From positions 1-44,912 of the forward strand of contig JABFRQ010000010.1 of NCBI GenBank assembly GCA_013141075.1: a stretch of 44,912 nt of DNA, written 5' to 3'. Below the pieces are notes generated by a model, which did no database searches, was not told the DNA's origin, and saw only the letters and a list, made by a program, of their open reading frames with translations. The DNA is from Methylotenera sp. GTDB taxonomy: Bacteria; Pseudomonadota; Gammaproteobacteria; Burkholderiales; Methylophilaceae. Positions 44,349-44,912 of this stretch are shown here, piece by piece. The stretch's first letter is position 1. Each line of letters begins with the position of its first letter. Both the position numbers and the translations under genes were made by a program.

Positions 44349-44912
44349 TTGAATAGCCTGTTCCAATCCGCTAGCCCTGAAGCCCCCTTAGCAGAGCGTT
44401 TGCGCCCAAAAACTTTAGATGAAGTGGTCGGGCAATCGCATTTATTAGGTGCCAATAAACCTCTGCGTTTGGCGTTTCAATCAGGAAAATTGCCCTCTAT
44501 GATTTTATGGGGGCCGCCAGGCGTAGGCAAAACCACGTTGGCGCGGTTAATTGCTAATACCGCAGATGCTGATTTCATCCCCATTTCAGCCGTGTTATCA
44601 GGCATCAAAGATATTCGTGAAGCAGTAGAGCGCGCTGAGCTTACCTTGCAGCAACATGGCCGCAAAACCATTTTATTTGTTGATGAAGTGCACCGCTTCA
44701 ACAAAGGTCAGCAAGATGCTTTTTTGCCATTTGTAGAAAGCGGCTTAATTACATTTATTGGTGCAACCACTGAAAATCCCTCGTTTGAAGTCAATAGTGC
44801 GTTACTAAGTCGTGCCCAAGTGTTTGTGCTCAATGCACTAAGTGAGCCAGAACTGGCCTTATTGCTCGAGCGGGCGCGCTTGTTGGTTGCGGGAAATATA
44901 AGCTTTAGCGAT
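44349..44912 (+). CDS. rarA: Replication-associated recombination protein RarA, N-terminal part (3' end outside window)
   Basis: This is an open frame of 188 codons running off the right edge. The TTG at 44349 starts [20 protein letters not shown]. The clamp-loader-like AAA+ core is visible: the [12 protein letters not shown] motif, Walker [18 protein letters not shown], Walker [17 protein letters not shown] and the sensor 1 region [16 protein letters not shown]. RarA (MgsA) acts at stalled replication forks. No good ribosome site is seen before the TTG, and its position directly behind lolA supports the start. Confidence 0.88.
   Translation, partial: MNSLFQSASPEAPLAERLRPKTLDEVVGQSHLLGANKPLRLAFQSGKLPSMILWGPPGVGKTTLARLIANTADADFIPISAVLSGIKDIREAVERAELTLQQHGRKTILFVDEVHRFNKGQQDAFLPFVESGLITFIGATTENPSFEVNSALLSRAQVFVLNALSEPELALLLERARLLVAGNISFSD

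Overview
The window looks like a chromosomal segment of a Gram-negative, probably betaproteobacterial organism. The evidence is an OprP-type porin, LolA, a CysTWA/Sbp sulfate importer, an O-antigen type cluster and moderate G+C with strong A/T-rich intergenic spacers. A methylotroph of the Methylophilaceae would fit, but that is an impression from gene content and codon use, not something proven here.

Positions 1-12,612 form a sulfur-assimilation island. On the minus strand lie cysA, cysW, cysT, a degenerate EAL-domain protein and a sulfate-binding protein (sbp). Divergently, on the plus strand, lies a three-gene operon: serine O-acetyltransferase (srpH-like), a family 2A encapsulin (srpI-like shell protein), and a cysteine desulfurase with a 220-residue low-complexity N-terminal extension of the kind that loads this enzyme into the shell. 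Convergent to it, again on the minus strand, are an oscA-like sulfur-starvation protein, an OprP/O-type porin, a 16-codon Cys/His-rich leader peptide (MRCHC...) and a second sbp. The parts fit one scheme. Sulfate crosses the outer membrane (porin), is captured (two Sbp) and imported (CysTWA). It is fixed through O-acetylserine into cysteine, and the sulfur is then released by the desulfurase inside a protein nanocompartment. Control elements visible in the DNA include the leader peptide, a strong terminator in the srpH leader, and a hairpin (GCTGACCAG-N4-CTGGAAGC) shared by the srpH and porin leaders. This island is the most interesting part of the window.

Positions 12,853-17,979 are housekeeping: rmuC, moaD, moaE, a Lon-like protease and hslR. 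A DUF559 endonuclease-like gene bounded by inverted CCCTCTCCC repeats sits between moaD and moaE like an inserted cassette.

Positions 18,099-35,077 are a surface-polysaccharide cluster on the plus strand. It starts with rfbF-rfbG-rfbH (CDP-4-keto-3,6-dideoxyglucose synthesis). A ThDP enzyme and a short-chain reductase follow, and together they resemble the YerE/YerF pair that makes the branched sugar yersiniose. Next come a Wzx-like flippase, two GT2 glycosyltransferases, two methyltransferases, a WbsX/GH99-like protein, an O-acyltransferase, an NDP-sugar epimerase, a small phosphoglycosyl transferase and a WbpM/CapD-type 4,6-dehydratase. No Wzy polymerase is recognisable.

Positions 35,094-44,912 are core genes: hpt, ispD, ispF, an ABC exporter, a DUF1348 protein, a BFD-like [2Fe-2S] protein, an Smr-domain protein, trxB, ftsK, lolA and the start of rarA. 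Two REP-like palindromes lie here, one of which supplies the stop codon of ispF. I saw no rRNA, tRNA, CRISPR array or insertion sequence.
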